A stretch of DNA of 64,000 nt, from assembly GCA_022419385.1 (NCBI GenBank), contig JAJUBI010000001.1, forward strand, positions 4,092,001-4,156,000, read 5' to 3'. Source of the stretch: Paraconiothyrium sp. Pb-2020. Taxonomy: Eukaryota > Ascomycota > Dothideomycetes > Pleosporales > Didymosphaeriaceae. Shown one piece after another: positions 44,522 to 56,863 of the stretch. The position numbers and the translations under genes were made by a program. The first letter of the stretch is position 1; each line of letters begins with the position of its first letter. The notes beneath the pieces are model-generated. The model was not told where the DNA came from. It searched no databases and saw nothing but the letters and a program-made list of their open reading frames with translations.

Positions 44522-47071
44522 ATGGCTTCCGACGACTTCGACTGGAAGGTTGACATTCCTATCTCTACAATGCTTCTCGCGGCCTGGGGATCATATACTT
44601 ACTGGTTGACTTTACTTCCAGACTTGGACAAAATGTCTTATGGGCTTAGAATCGGCTATACGTTCGCGCTCATGGCGCTCTTGATTGTTACCGTCTTGTT
44701 GTTGAAGTTGGAAATAGGTTTGATAGCCTTGGCGATAGTTCTCAGTCCCTTTTTCCTTGCTTGTCTGTTATTTCTGTATGTTCGTTGGTATTTCTCGTTT
44801 CTATTTGTTTTTAATGCCTGGTTATATCGGACTTCCAATGTTTCCAAGGAATGTTGTCGGCTTTGTGAGAGATGCCAAAGTATCGTCAACCGATCCCCGC
44901 TTCTAGTAGGTTCTCTCTGGCTTTTCAGTCGATCCACAGAGCGCCATTCCTTCTACACGAAAGAAGAGCTCGAGGAATCTGCAAAAAATTGCCACATGTG
45001 CGTACTACTTTTGAAATCGGTGGAAGAATTTAGTGAATCGGTGGAAAAGAAAATGACCAAGTTCAATAGCGGCCTCACCCTTGTCATACGGGACAGACGG
45101 CCGTTCGAAAGTCTTTCAAGGGATGTCAACCTCAACTTAGAGCTTTCAGGTCCTTCCATCGGTAAGGCTCGCCGAGTTCCTGTTGTAAGGGATGGATTTG
45201 GGATATCGGAATACAACAGTAAGTGTCAGGAATCCCTATTTACTGACTGGGGCAGCTAATTTTTCTTTCTCCCCGGAAATATTTATTAACGTATTGCAGA
45301 GAAACGCACCCATCTTTGCTATCATTCCATGCAAACAGACACCCCAGATATTTTCGACTGGGCGACCCACTGGATCCAGCAGTGCCAGACAAAGCATGAA
45401 AAATGCAACAACAAGTTTATCCCAGAGTCATCCGACCATTACCTGCCTTTAAGGCTCTTGGATGTTGGAGGTCATGAAGATGAGACGATAAGCCTGAAAC
45501 TAAGTTCGCAGCTACGAGAAGAGCACCCCAAGGATTACATTGCTCTCAGTCATTGCTGGGGAGAAGCAGTCAATCTAACTCTCACAAAGTCCAATATAGA
45601 CGACATAGAAAACCTCCATATATTGAGCCTTACCAAAAACTTCCAGCACGCTGTTCGAATTGCTCGGGCGTTGAATATCAGATATTTATGGATCGACTCT
45701 CTATGCATCGTCCAGGATGACGACGCGGAGTGGGAATCAGAGTCAGCAAATATGGGTCTTGTTTATGCGAACTCGATATGCGTCGTTTCGGCTTCGGCGT
45801 CCAAAGACTCTAACGGGGGTTGCTTTATGCCCAAAGAACTTTTCCGCGATGACTGCACATTACGTGGTTCTACACACGGTTCGATCTTTGTTTCAGCTTC
45901 TAGTCACAGATCATTTGAGGCATCGCTTAAACTATTCACGGATAAGGCGGAAAATACAGTGCTAAATACAAGAGCGTGGACATTCCAAGAGCGATATCTT
46001 GCCCGCCGAGTTTTACATTTCTGTGAGGGCGCTGTATTCTTTGAATGCAATGAGCTGGTTGTTCACGATGGTATACGCTATGCTGGGTCGAAATATCCAG
46101 TGAGGGCCGGGGTTCGTTATGATGGAACGCTCCATCCTCCAGACGAATACGAAGCAGTTCAACGGCCAATTGAGCGATTCACGACAGCACCATTGCCTGG
46201 TCGAGCCATACGAAGTGCAATACAACCGTCAGAAAACCCACAGTATACCGAACAAAAGAAACAGATGGAAAAACTTCTCGCTATGTCTGCCCGAAGCGGC
46301 ATGCGCGGTGCCTTTGAACTCTTGTGGCGATTCAAAGGTACCGCATTGGCAGAAAAGGTTGAATTCCACCAGAGCTGGTTTGAATTGGTTGAGAAATATT
46401 CCGCTCGAAAGCTCACGCGCGGGACGGACAAATTAAAAGCTATGAGCGGAATAGCCTACTTCATTCAGAAAAACACAACCCTTCAGTATTCAGCTGGGTT
46501 GTGGAAAGAAATGCTTGCGTTCAACCTTCTGTGGGTAGTTTACAGCCCTCCTGAAGAAAGACCTGTTCGAAATATCCCAAGCTGGTCATGGGGCTCGGTG
46601 GACGGTCGAATCTCGCATCGCCTAAAAGTGTCAGAGCTACCCGAGGAATCAGAGGAAACAAACAATACGCCACAACCACGCCAGTTTGAAAGTACCTGGA
46701 AAGAGATAATACCACTCATATCAGAGGAAAAGATACAAGCTATTGAGCAGGTAAACGACCTGATTCTCGACGCCAAACTTTCTATCAAAGGCTACCTTCA
46801 CTCTTCTACTTCTCATCATGTCAATACCATCTACGACGTGATTTTTCCTAATCTTTCCGCACACCTGTTTTACTTCCCTGTTCTGGCCTTTGGAAACGCC
46901 AAAGTCCATCCAATGGGAAGCAAGATCCAGGTGCATGGTCTTGTGCTACGCCCGAAATCAGACGAACGAGAAACGTATGAAAGGGTTGGATATTTCTGGA
47001 CTTCAAACGATGCTGTTGTGGAGCAGTTGTTATCGCAGCCGAGCCAGAAGAAGTTGATATACCTTGTCTAG
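44522..47071 (+). CDS. HET-domain protein with N-terminal multi-pass membrane region (822 aa)
   Basis: Two exons: 44522-45218 and 45300-47071. The intron has donor GTAAGT and acceptor TTGCAG, and the junction codon is AAG. Residues ~15-110 contain three or four hydrophobic segments (e.g. IGYTFALMALLIVTVLLL, LIALAIVLSPFFLACLLFLY). A Cys-containing linker (CCRLCERC) follows. A complete HET domain at ~310-465 has KDYIALSHCWGEAVNLTL, HAVRIARALNIRYLWIDSLC, IVQDDDAEWESESANMG, YANSICVVSASAS and NTRAWTFQERYLARRVLHFC. The C-terminal half has GLWKEMLAFNLLWV and IPSWSWGSVDG, standard for this family. HET proteins trigger cell death when incompatible hyphae fuse. The membrane anchor is unusual. Both exons are open and undamaged. 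Confidence 0.85.
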
Positions 47072-48764
47072 TACCACGACCTTGGCCACAGTATCCACAC
47101 AGTACGCTCTCTCGTTATTAAGGTGCAATTTCGTTATATATCCGCGCCTTAATCAGAGCATCTTACTCCTTCTTAATACGGTCTTGGAACATCTACAACT
47201 GTAATTTTGTTATACGAACTTCATTAAGGATCACCTTCTCCTAAACTAGTTCTAGGCCCAGACATGGTCTGCTCCACAAACGAAGCGACAGATTTGCACA
47301 CATACCCTGCACCACAAACGGAGACAAGTGCATCTTTCTAAATAATTGTCTACGCAGAAAGCGTGATGGGGATGTGTCTATGGTCTGATAAGATACTGCA
47401 TGAGTAGTTTTCTGTAGACGTTGTGGGAGAGTTGGTAAGCCAAGTAGAAGACGACACGACATCACGCCCTGGTCTCTGAAATCTCTACAGCACGAGACAG
47501 ATCGTAACGTTCCATCTCAAGTCTTGCAATCTTTTAATCCTACAATACTACCCACCATACACCCTCTCTCTAATTCCAAGCCCAACATCGTTACTCTCAA
47601 CTCGACTCCTCACACTCGCAACAGTTGAATTCCAGCCTTGTTGAACCTCCAACCTCCACCCACCCTTTCTTGTTTCCCTCCCAAAACCTCATCTCAACTC
47701 AACTTTTACACCAACCACCACCCTGTCTTCACTCCACCCGACCATAACGCCCTGCCCTACGTACCACAAAGACCTCACTCACGCCTGTTTTCCCACCAGC
47801 CAGCAGCGCCTCATCCACAAGCTATCCCCATCCACTCGCCTCCATTTCATTCGATACTCCCATTCGACGCTCCCATCACGCAGACACTCACTCCCACCAT
47901 CGCGATGCGATGCGATGCGATGCGATGCGATGCGAAGCGGGCGGGTATATCTCTGCCTCACCCGTGGAACCGACACCTCTCGCTGATGCGCAGCGCATGA
48001 GGAAAGTTGCCCGAGAAAAAAAACACTGGAACGCAGCCATGCAGTCTTGACGAAATCGAGATATATTAATGTAATGCAAAGTAATGCAATGCCATGTGAT
48101 GCAATGTCGTGCCACCCGTCTATCAATCAGTCGTTCGTGCTCGCTCGCTCGCTGTCTAGGGTATCTGAAAACGTCTATCTATGTGGTATCTGTCGAGCGC
48201 CATCTGCCAGCGCAGTGTAACGAATATGCCAATCGTGAAAAATGAGATGAAGATGCAAACAAAGAAGCGTAACGCGCTTGCCGCGAAAAAGCAAAGAATC
48301 AGGAGGAAAGGTACGTGCTCCACAACGCCGGGTGAAAGGGCCCTTTTGGGCAAAAAGCAAATACAAAACGCCTATTGGAAAAAGGAAGATGGAAATCCAA
48401 CAGCGAACACGGTGACCTGGCACGCAACTAGGTCTGTCGGAGCGGGGACGACCGCCTGTTAGACCGGGAAGCGGTTGTTGTGGCGTGTGGGTGGAAGGAC
48501 GCGTGATTGCTCCGCTTACCCCGGTGTTGCACTGCAACGTGGGAGCTCGATTTGGGGAGCTGCGTCGAAGGTCGTAACTGGTCAATCTCGTGGCCTGGAC
48601 AAGCCACGTACGGCAGGCAAGCCGCGCCGAGCGAATGTATGAGCTCGTGCCCTTGTGCTCGTGCATACAGCCGCTGCGGAGCATGCATGAAATAAGTACG
48701 TGCGTCTATCAAATAAGGGCGTGCCTATCGCGATTTGTACGGATCGCCACACCGAAGGCCGGGA
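47072..48764. other. 1.7 kb intergenic region with C/T-rich stretch and microsatellite
   Basis: 47520-47900 is strongly C/T/A-rich and lacks G, resembling a long promoter leader, but no gene follows on the plus strand. A GCGAT pentamer array lies at 47902-47936, and ATGCAA-type imperfect repeats at ~48070-48110. The ORFs here are low-complexity shadows. Confidence 0.4.
47902..47936 (+). repeat. Pentanucleotide microsatellite (GCGAT)6 plus one variant unit
   Basis: Six perfect GCGAT units at 47902-47931 are followed by GCGAA. Confidence 0.9.
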
Positions 48765-50896
48765 TCAGGGCTCGTAATAGTCGGAGTCACCTAAGATGTC
48801 GCGACGGATATCCCGCGGATCTTCCTGTGGTAATTCATCGATTATGTCTGTTGTGCGGGGTCCAGTGTACCGTCTGCAGGAAAAGATTAGTGACTGTATT
48901 CGTAATGGCTAATAGATAACTCGAGTGGGATGACTTACTTGCGTGCCCCAGCATACCACCAAATCATGCTGAAGAATCCAATGAAGGCCGCTACGCAGAT
49001 TGCGTAATTCATATTTGTGGCCGTGACTGGTCTTGCCGTGGGGAAGAACAAGATCACGCTGATAAAGCATACCCATGTAACGGCAACGGCGTTGACTGGC
49101 TTGCTCCATCGGCCCATAGTGAATGGTCCTGGGTGGAATTGGACTTTTCCTTCATACCATCTGTGCGCGACAATGACGGCGATGTAGCTGATGTCGAGCG
49201 CCGGGGCAGTGATGTTGAAAATGCTGAGAATGGTCAAGGTACTGCGGATACCGATCATGTTGAGGCAGCTGCAGAAGATGACGACGAGCCAGACTGCGTT
49301 GATGGGCGTGTCGGTGACGTTGTTTACTTTGGCCCAGAAACTGTCTCACATCAGCCTCGCGTTCACCGATCACGGCAAGGCTGCAACTTACTCCGAAAAT
49401 GGAAACGCAGCATCACGAGCAAAAGCCCAGGCCATCCTCGAGTTGGCCAGCATCGCAGAACAACCGGTGAAGAACTGGACCAGGATAACGAAGAACCACA
49501 TGACCGTTCCCCCCGTTTTGCCACCAGCGTTCAGGAAGATTTGTGCCACGGGAAGTCCGGTTGGTGTAGCCATAATTCCGTCGTAGTCTGACATGCAGAA
49601 GCAGAAGGTAACGGTTAGCATCCAGCCAACTATGCCGGACACGAGGATGGCAGCCCTGATAGCGACGGGGCCTCGAATAGCGGCATCATGCGTTTCCTCC
49701 GACATGCTGTGGAACCGACATTAGCGTGGCTGACGCGCATTCGCCGTCAAACTTACTGAGTAGTACCATCGTAGTCGGTCATAGTCCATGCAACTGAGAG
49801 GAAACTGCTGATGTTAGACGTGCATCGTGAGATTGTGGCAAGCCAACGAACCCTAGGAGGAAGGAGAAGCCTTTGCTACCCCAACCAGAGCCATCTGTGA
49901 ACTCTGTGAAGACCCACTTGGCGCTCTGTTTTTCGGGAGTGAGAACGAGGAGAGCAATGCAAATCGCAACCGAAGCAAGGACTGGGAGGAAGTTAGCTAA
50001 GGTTTCTCAAGGCGGAAGGTGCGCTTACTGTTGATGGGGGCGAACCACAGAATGACCTTATGAAGCCAGAGTGTAGGGAAGGAGCAGATGGTGCCGAACA
50101 AACACAGGACGAGGATCGCGAGCAAGACCGTTTGTACTGATGTCCTGGCCGCCGTTAGTTTCGCCAGGATAACATAAATGCCAACTGTAACTTACGGGTG
50201 GAAGCTGGGCACGCCGGCACTGTCCTCAACAGAGTGCATAACAGCAGTTGCGAGAATCATCTGGGAAATGGTGTAGGCAAGACTTGCCACGCCACCAGCT
50301 TGACCAAGGAAGTTGCACCAACCAACGATCCACGCCCAAGGGGCCACGCGGTCCTTTGGCACTACGTGTTTCGTAACATAGTACATTCCTCCAGCGGTGG
50401 GATAGGCCGATACCAACTCAGCAACTGCGTGGATTAGTGGGTTATCTGGTCGCGTGCCGATCAAGACGCACCTGAGCTGGCAATGCAGTAGGCCATGATA
50501 CTGCCAATCATCCACGCCCACACTGCGGTTGCTGGCCCTCCCGAACCCACTGGACTGCCAAACGTTGCAGGAACGGAGCCCAGCACACCGAGAATCGAGA
50601 TTGCGTAGGATACAGTCGACCATCTTGAGAAATGCCTTTGGAGAACCTTTTTGATTTTGTCAACACGTCTTGCGTGCAAAATTCGTCTTTGGAGGACATA
50701 CTGGAGTGTATCCGATGCGGGCAAGCAGTCGGTCGTCGTCGTCAGCGATGGTCGCCATATTGTGCGTGCTGGGTGCGTGCTGTGAGGCCTCTGCTCCTTT
50801 GGACGATTTTGAGGCGATAGATGGTGCAGATTGTACGGCTTTGCCTCCTACGGACGGCTTGCCCGAACTTGAGCCTACTTTTAAGTCTGAGCCCAT
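48765..50896 (-). CDS. GABA/choline-type amino acid permease, APC superfamily (572 aa)
   Basis: Nine exons, all in phase: 50702-50896, 50472-50646, 50196-50424, 50029-50144, 49852-49981, 49757-49804, 49392-49706, 48939-49340, 48765-48873. The polar N-terminus ends DDRLLARIGYTP. Landmarks of the fungal amino acid/choline/GABA transporter group are FSRWSTVSYAISILGVLGSV, SSVAELVSAYPTAGGMYYVT, WAWIVGWCNFLGQAGGVAS, WTMTDYDGTTHMSEETHDAA, MLANSRMAWAFARD and NVTDTPINAVW. About twelve membrane spans are present. The tail (TDIIDELPQEDPRDIRRDIL) is acidic and cytosolic. Substrate could be GABA, choline or another amino compound. The 48-nt exon 6 was set by conservation of FLSVAWTMTDYDG. Confidence 0.9.
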
Positions 50897-53800
50897 GGTC
50901 ACAACGATTGTGGAGTGCACAACATGGAAAAGAAGAAGAGACGGAGCAGGATAAGAAGGTTGCAGATGGCAGCGGGATGTATTAAACGGTGTGGGGCTCG
51001 GCGGAGAATGAGCAGAAGATTGACAGAAGGGGTGTCGGCTGGTGCTCAAAAGGGAAGGGACAAGGGCAGTCTTTTGAAGACCGTGAGCACAGGATATGTA
51101 GTCCACATTATTACAGTTGCCGATTGGCACCCTACCGTGGACCGACGGAGCCAACAGGAGCGAGCAGGGACCAGCAGGCAAGCAAGCAACGAGATGGCAA
51201 CAGCACTCACCTGCTGCCAGAGTGTCACGGAAACGAGGCCTCTAGGCCATGATGACAGGCGCAAACGAGCAGGGGTAGCGGATTGAACATGCAGAGGGAC
51301 TGGTGTGGGGGGAGGACGCCGGGGCAGAGCCTGCAGCAGAAGAGGCGGACGCCAGACAAAAGCACTGGGAGAGACAGTACATGGCGTGCGGACGCGGTAC
51401 TGTCATTTGCGGGACAGGACAAGGCCCTGGCGGTGGTGCTGAGCAAGGTCTGCGTCTGCGTACTCGTACTAAGATGCCAAGGAGGAGGCCCCAAACAGCC
51501 GCCGGCGTGCCATGCTGCCGGGCCGACTGGCGCTACAGCCCGCTTCAGTACTTCCTTGCCTACATGCGCTGCGTTGCGAAGAGATCCACACTGAGGGTGG
51601 TGGTGTTGGATGGTGGATGCCCGCGGGCGCGCTGAACGGTCAAGCCTTGCGTTTCTTTGTTGCGGCTTCCGTTCCTCTATGCAACTCGTGCTTGGCAACC
51701 TCGAGTCTCGTATAGCGATGCCGCGCGAAATTTGGGCGCTCAGTGCCGTGCCGCGGCGCATCGGTGCAATGACGCAGCCCATCGAGGCTCTGAGCGACGC
51801 GATTCAGCAGCATGGTGCTTCGTGCTTCGCGGCTTGGGGATGGGCCCCTGAAGGCGGATGCTCAACCAGGCGGTGTGCGCGACCATGTCCATTGGGCTGC
51901 CGTCCGTCTCCGGTGCCACGTTCCCCCGAGAGACGGCGGAGGATCATGAACTCTATACCTGGTCGCGAATTTCGAAGATCTTATCATTATGGGCCGATTT
52001 TTGAACGAGCGGGTCCGTCTCTGTGCCATCATGGCGACGCCTGAGCTCATGAGGCCGATCAATTGAACAATGTATGCGGTGCAGGTACCCCCGAGCACGC
52101 ACTGATATGAGCATGTACGTTCGCGTAGGCAAAGAACAAAGGGAACAACCACCGGTATCTATCTGTTACGTTTACCACGCCGCAACACCTTGTCGATCTG
52201 GCCATATCGCTCCCGAAGTGGGCTGTTGCTTCCCTTCCAGGCAGTCCAAGCGAGTGCATGCCCACTCTGCTGGCCTCTATCACAGAGCGGACATTAGCCG
52301 ACTCTGTGCTTCACAAGTCACTTGCTACATTTTCTTTTCCTCGCCGCTCTGCCGGGTCGCCTCCCATGTCGAAGCTTGAGCAAAATCGCGGATATCAGAC
52401 TCCAAGTCGGCATAGTGCCACCAGCCTGGTGAACGCCGCACTGCACTCCTTCGCGATCCACGGTTCTTCTAGAGCACGCCTCTCCCGGCACCTACCTACA
52501 CTGCGTCACCGGCTTACTCTCCTAGTTCTCACTGCGGCAGTTCCTCATTATGTACAGACACATATATGCAGGGCTGTTGCATCCAACTCTCGCTCGCCGC
52601 ACGCCTCTACAGCTGCAGCTGCAAGTGGCAAAGCCGAGCGAGCTGCAAGTATCGCAACATCTGCGTCTGCGATAGTTGCGTAGAACCAACATCGGAAACA
52701 ACCCACATCCCCTTTCTGTGGACCCTTACGCTTGCCCAACTTTGCACCTGTTGCCCGTATTTACCTGTCGTGGATGCCCACAACAACAACACCAAGTCGA
52801 GCTTACTGATACTGGCCACTCAAGATGAGCGGCCGAATACGGCGGCCCACAACGTTGATTCGAAGCAATGTACCCACACGGAAGAACATCCGCTTCCCTT
52901 GCGCCATGTAGAAGTTTCTCTTCGCTTGAAATCCTGCTCCTTCCCGGAGCTGTACACGCCACCGTTGGACTCCTGAAAGAGGCAGGTGAAGGGTTCCCTG
53001 CCGACCACGCCGTCAATCATCAAGTGTGAAACTTGCGCGGCTCGATCTTCATATCCGCATAGGCGCAGCCGAGATGACCAGCGCCAGCCATACCGGAACG
53101 AGCAAGTTCCTCAACCTCGGAATTATCTTCGAACCCTGGAATTTTGCCCACCGGACTTGTTGGCCGCGGTTCCTTGTCTTTTCAACGTCCCGGGTAAACT
53201 TCTGGAAGTATTTGGGCTTCCCTCGCGTGGCTAGCGGGAGGCTGGGAACACGGGGCTATCGATAAACCAGGCCTCATCAGATAATCCCTGATCATGACAG
53301 ACTTCCGTTGTCGTCTTCTAATCCTTTCTTGGATCGCAGGACGATAGCTCTTGTATTTCATCAGTCTTGCTTACAACCGTCACATGACTTTGCCAACGGA
53401 ACTCATCTTCCGTTTCACCCTTCGGATCTTTTATGAAGGCATCACTTCATCATAGACACTTACGTGCACCTGTCTCGCCAATGCCTATGAAACGCAGCAC
53501 CCCCGCCGTTTCACGATTCCTCGACATGCACGTGGCTCTTGGAGCATTACTGGCAACTCATTTTAGGGTTGGACACGCATGGCGCTCTGGCAGCTGCAGC
53601 CAATTCGGTCGCCGTAGGGCTGACCGGTCCGAATGCAGTGCACCAAGGATCTGGCTTGCGACGCCTCGTGTATATCACTGGCTTTCAACGCGGCGGTGAA
53701 GCCCTTCGACATAATTGATCGCTGCCGTGGCTGTAGATTAACTAGAAGCGGCTCTCACCCTCAGGCCTACCAGAGTACCAGTCACGCGTTACCTACCACC

Positions 53801-55203
53801 TAGAAAAGAAGCTCAAACGGTCGAACCATGCTGCGTGCACAGATAATTTGCCTGGGGCCTTGCCAACATGCATGTTGTGTAGCAGATACCAGGGTCAAAG
53901 TCCCTTGCGCAGATCGGTGTTCAACCCGATTAGATTAAACCACCGTTGGAGCATGTCGGTACAGTAAGACAAGGTATGAAGACATCCAAGGTACTTTACT
54001 AACGCAGGCGCCACCCTCTGGATTACTTGCATACACGAGATCGTATTTTCTTGCGACATGATTACCAGAGGATATCTTTCCGTTCGGACGGAGAATGAGA
54101 TGTTCTATCATTGCCATCACCAAGACCACATCAACAACATGACAACCATTGACACCGCATCGCCAAACGGAGCTAAGCGCACCCACTACCCATTTCGGTC
54201 CTAACAACACCGCTCCAAAATTGGAGACAACGGCATGACTAGCTAGCTCAACCGCCGCCCCAAGCACCGGACGAAAGGCTCGAACCCACTCCAGTCAGAT
54301 CCTCACCAAGCACAACGGTGACATCACAAGAGCGGTATGCTCAACACCAGCAAGATCCCCAGCCCATAAAATATCGGCCTTAGATGCAGTGCTCACCACC
54401 CCGACCGATCACCTGAGTGCTCGAGCAACTAGAGGAGTCACGAGCGGTGAGGCCCTATATTTGAGCGGTGAGGCGGGAATCGCACATCGGCCGTGACACT
54501 GAGTAACACTCTTGAAAGTAGCATTACTACTGACAAATGTACGCCGGCGTCCATCGGTCGGTCGAAAATCAGTAGACAGCAGCGGTGAGTATACAAAGGC
54601 GTAATCTAGTCCATGCGATGCTATTCGAAAGAGAGCGTGTAGAAGCTACGAGGCAAGGATAACCTCTCGTCATCTCACATCGGTCCTTTGATGGCGTATG
54701 ATCTGCCTATCTACCTGTAGACCGGCAAGTCAAGGAGAAGACGCCGCCGCATATCACAGGATAAGACATTAGCTTTTTAATACGCCTCGTCTGAAACACC
54801 GCACTATTCGCATCATGCAAATGCAATGCTGGTCGTCTCTATTATCAGACTTACTCTAGACTATGGCGCACTAGATATAGCCGCTGAGGGTGCGCCTGAG
54901 AGCAATACCGCTTTCCTCCCGCAACCCACCACGCCTTGGAATGCTGACTTTCGTAGCTCTCTCTCTCCTCGATGCGCTAGATATAATGTTAACGTTACAA
55001 CCCTTTGGATTGTGTCCACCCGTGTGTAAAACCTACAATCAGCTTCACCATTACGTGGTACATGCATGAGGATCTTACCCTGAACTTCTTCCGAAAAATT
55101 ACCGTTGGAGACCAATGCAATAGCAAGAAGACGAAGACCTAACTGCGATTCCTCTCCATGTTCGCATCAAGTCTAGTACCACTCGCACTCACTTCTGCTT
55201 CAG
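50897..55203. other. 4.3 kb without a convincing gene
   Basis: Many overlapping ORFs of 60-185 codons exist, but none shows family motifs, credible starts or paired splice sites. A GAGCGGTGAGGC direct repeat lies at 54442 and 54463. I see no transposon ORF, terminal inverted repeat, tRNA or rRNA. Long UTRs or non-coding transcripts are possible. Confidence 0.4.
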
Positions 55204-55937
55204 TCAAATAACCGCCCACCCATCCTCCTCCACATCTCCATCTTTACTTACATCTACCATTTCCTCATCGCCCTGACCTTCCTCCTCAACAACCCTCCTC
55301 TCCCCACCCTCATCACCCCCTTCATACCCCCTATACCGCTCATCCGACCACACCCCCAACCCCCTAAACTCCTCCTCCAATCCCCCTAACCCACCCTCAC
55401 CCACTTTATCACTCTCTTCAAGATACTTTCTCCAATCCATCCCTTCCCCCTTCAAACCAACCCCACATACCCCCTCCTCATCCCCTCTTTCCTCTTCATC
55501 TCCACCCTCGCTTCCACCCCAGCCAGCGCCACCCTCTTCCTATACTCACACCCCCTCCGCGCAAACACCCCCTCCAACCCCCCCACCAGCCTCTTCCTCA
55601 TCCCAATCTCCTTCCACCCAACATCCCTCCACAGCTCCGGCGTCCGCCCCCTCAGCCCAGCATCGAGCAGAATCCTCCGCCCGAGTCCCTCGCGCAGCGT
55701 GCCGGCGAAAACGGCTTCCAGCTCGTGCACGTAGTGGCTTGCGCGCTCGGAGAAGAATTGCATTAGCCGCGCTTTTTGGCTTGGCTGGCGGGCCACGCCC
55801 GAGGTGTAGGCGGCGTTGAGGTGTTTGAGGCGGAGGTAGAAGAGGTGGCCTGGGTCGGTGGGGAGGTAGGGGAGGCCTGGGTGGTGGTGGGAGGGAGTTG
55901 TGGAGGGGGTGGTAGTGGTGGTGGTGTGGGTTGCCAT
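55204..55937 (-). CDS. Hypothetical protein, probable frame break in C-terminal part
   Basis: An ATG at 55937 opens a 161-codon frame (Thr/His-rich start, then YLPTDPGHLFYLRLKHLNAA, FSERASHYVHELEAVFAGTL, RELWRDVGWKEIGMRKRL-like basic helices) ending in TGA at 55452. Directly overlapping, in another frame, an 83-codon frame continues GEGMDWRKYLEESDKVGEGG and ends in an acidic tail (EEEGQGDEEMVDVSKDGDVE). The two look like one ~245-residue protein broken by one base in the G-rich run near 55440-55460. No intron of workable length fits. Alternatively the 161-residue form is complete. No domain is recognised. The predominantly alpha-helical, charged character suggests a soluble protein. Confidence 0.5.
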
Positions 55938-56863
55938 TGTGCGGTGTGGCGTTGGCGGGAGGAGGTGGAGATATTTTGGTGGTTTTGGATCTGGATGGTG
56001 ATCACGGGTCCTGGGTAGACTTGATGGCCTGGACAGTAACGGGTGGGGTGCGGTTGTGGCGTTTGTGCTGTAGCGTGGTAATGGGTCTGGAATGGACTCA
56101 GGGTTTTCTGCGGTAGTGGATAGAGGTGTTGATACCTAGGACGACAGTGCAGGTGAAAAACTTGATAGTTGCCGACTTTTAAGGGACAAGGAAAATCCAA
56201 TGTGGGCGCCGCAAATGTCGTTGAGTCAGACCAGGTCACATTGAGTGCTAAAGTGTGGTATGCCCCGTTCAACACGTTGCAGACCCATCTGCAAATTTGG
56301 TTCGCGTATCGCTAGGACATCCAGAGATGATTTGAGAGGGGAAAGCGATAAGATGGTATATAATGAGGAAGGGCTAGCTATGAAATGGTATCTCATGCGA
56401 TGCAGTTGTGCTATGCGTAAATAGAATAAAGATAAAAAAAAAAAACTCAAATCCAAACACCATAGTAGATCAAGTAATACTTCGACGCCACAGATGCTAT
56501 ACCAGATCGCTATGCTGAAACAAGTGGTCAAAAGCTGCGCCGGAACCATGGTTATGTGATGTGGGTCTGCGCTGTTGAGGGAGGCAGCGCTGTATGCGCG
56601 TAATTTGCGAATACAGACACGATGGCGATCTGCTGAGATAATTCGCTGAACTGCCTATTTCTCTTGAATGGACCTGGTGACTTTTGCGGGAGTGCGTGGA
56701 AGGGCTTCCGTAGCTTTTGACTTGGCCGGTGATCACGGGTCCTGGGTAGACTTTGACTTAACAGTAGTAGCAGTGGTGGACACCTGCGTGGAATCCACAC
56801 GTGTGTGTGGTACATCGAAGCGGCGCGAGCTAAACATCAGTGAGGTGTTTGACATGCTATGCC
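55938..56863. other. Intergenic region with a 26-bp exact repeat
   Basis: Promoter side of the 55.9 kb gene and 3' side of the patatin gene. An exact 26-bp sequence beginning GGTGATCACGGGTCCTGG occurs at 55997-56022 and again at 56728-56753. An A-rich run lies near 56434. No gene is supported. Confidence 0.4.
55997..56753 (+). repeat. Two exact copies of a 26-bp sequence, 731 bp apart
   Basis: Copies at 55997-56022 and 56728-56753 are identical (GGTGATCACGGGTCCTGG followed by GTAGACTT), while their flanks differ. Confidence 0.8.

Noticed and set aside
47638..48000. 120-codon Pro/His-rich plus-strand ORF
   Set aside because: It is a by-product of the C/T-rich tract and the GCGAT repeat; the same region is open in other frames.
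51225..51782. 185-codon minus-strand ORF
   Set aside because: Overlaps four other open frames, has biased composition (Arg, Pro, Ser, Cys) and no recognisable motif.
54200..54310. GGTTCGAGCC on the minus strand near 54277, like a tRNA box B
   Set aside because: The flanks do not form a 5-bp T stem, and no box A, anticodon arm or acceptor stem lies upstream.
55430..55460. Possible GTATGT...AAG intron joining the two frames of the 55 kb gene
   Set aside because: Usable acceptors give introns of 21 or 45 nt, and neither restores the downstream frame.
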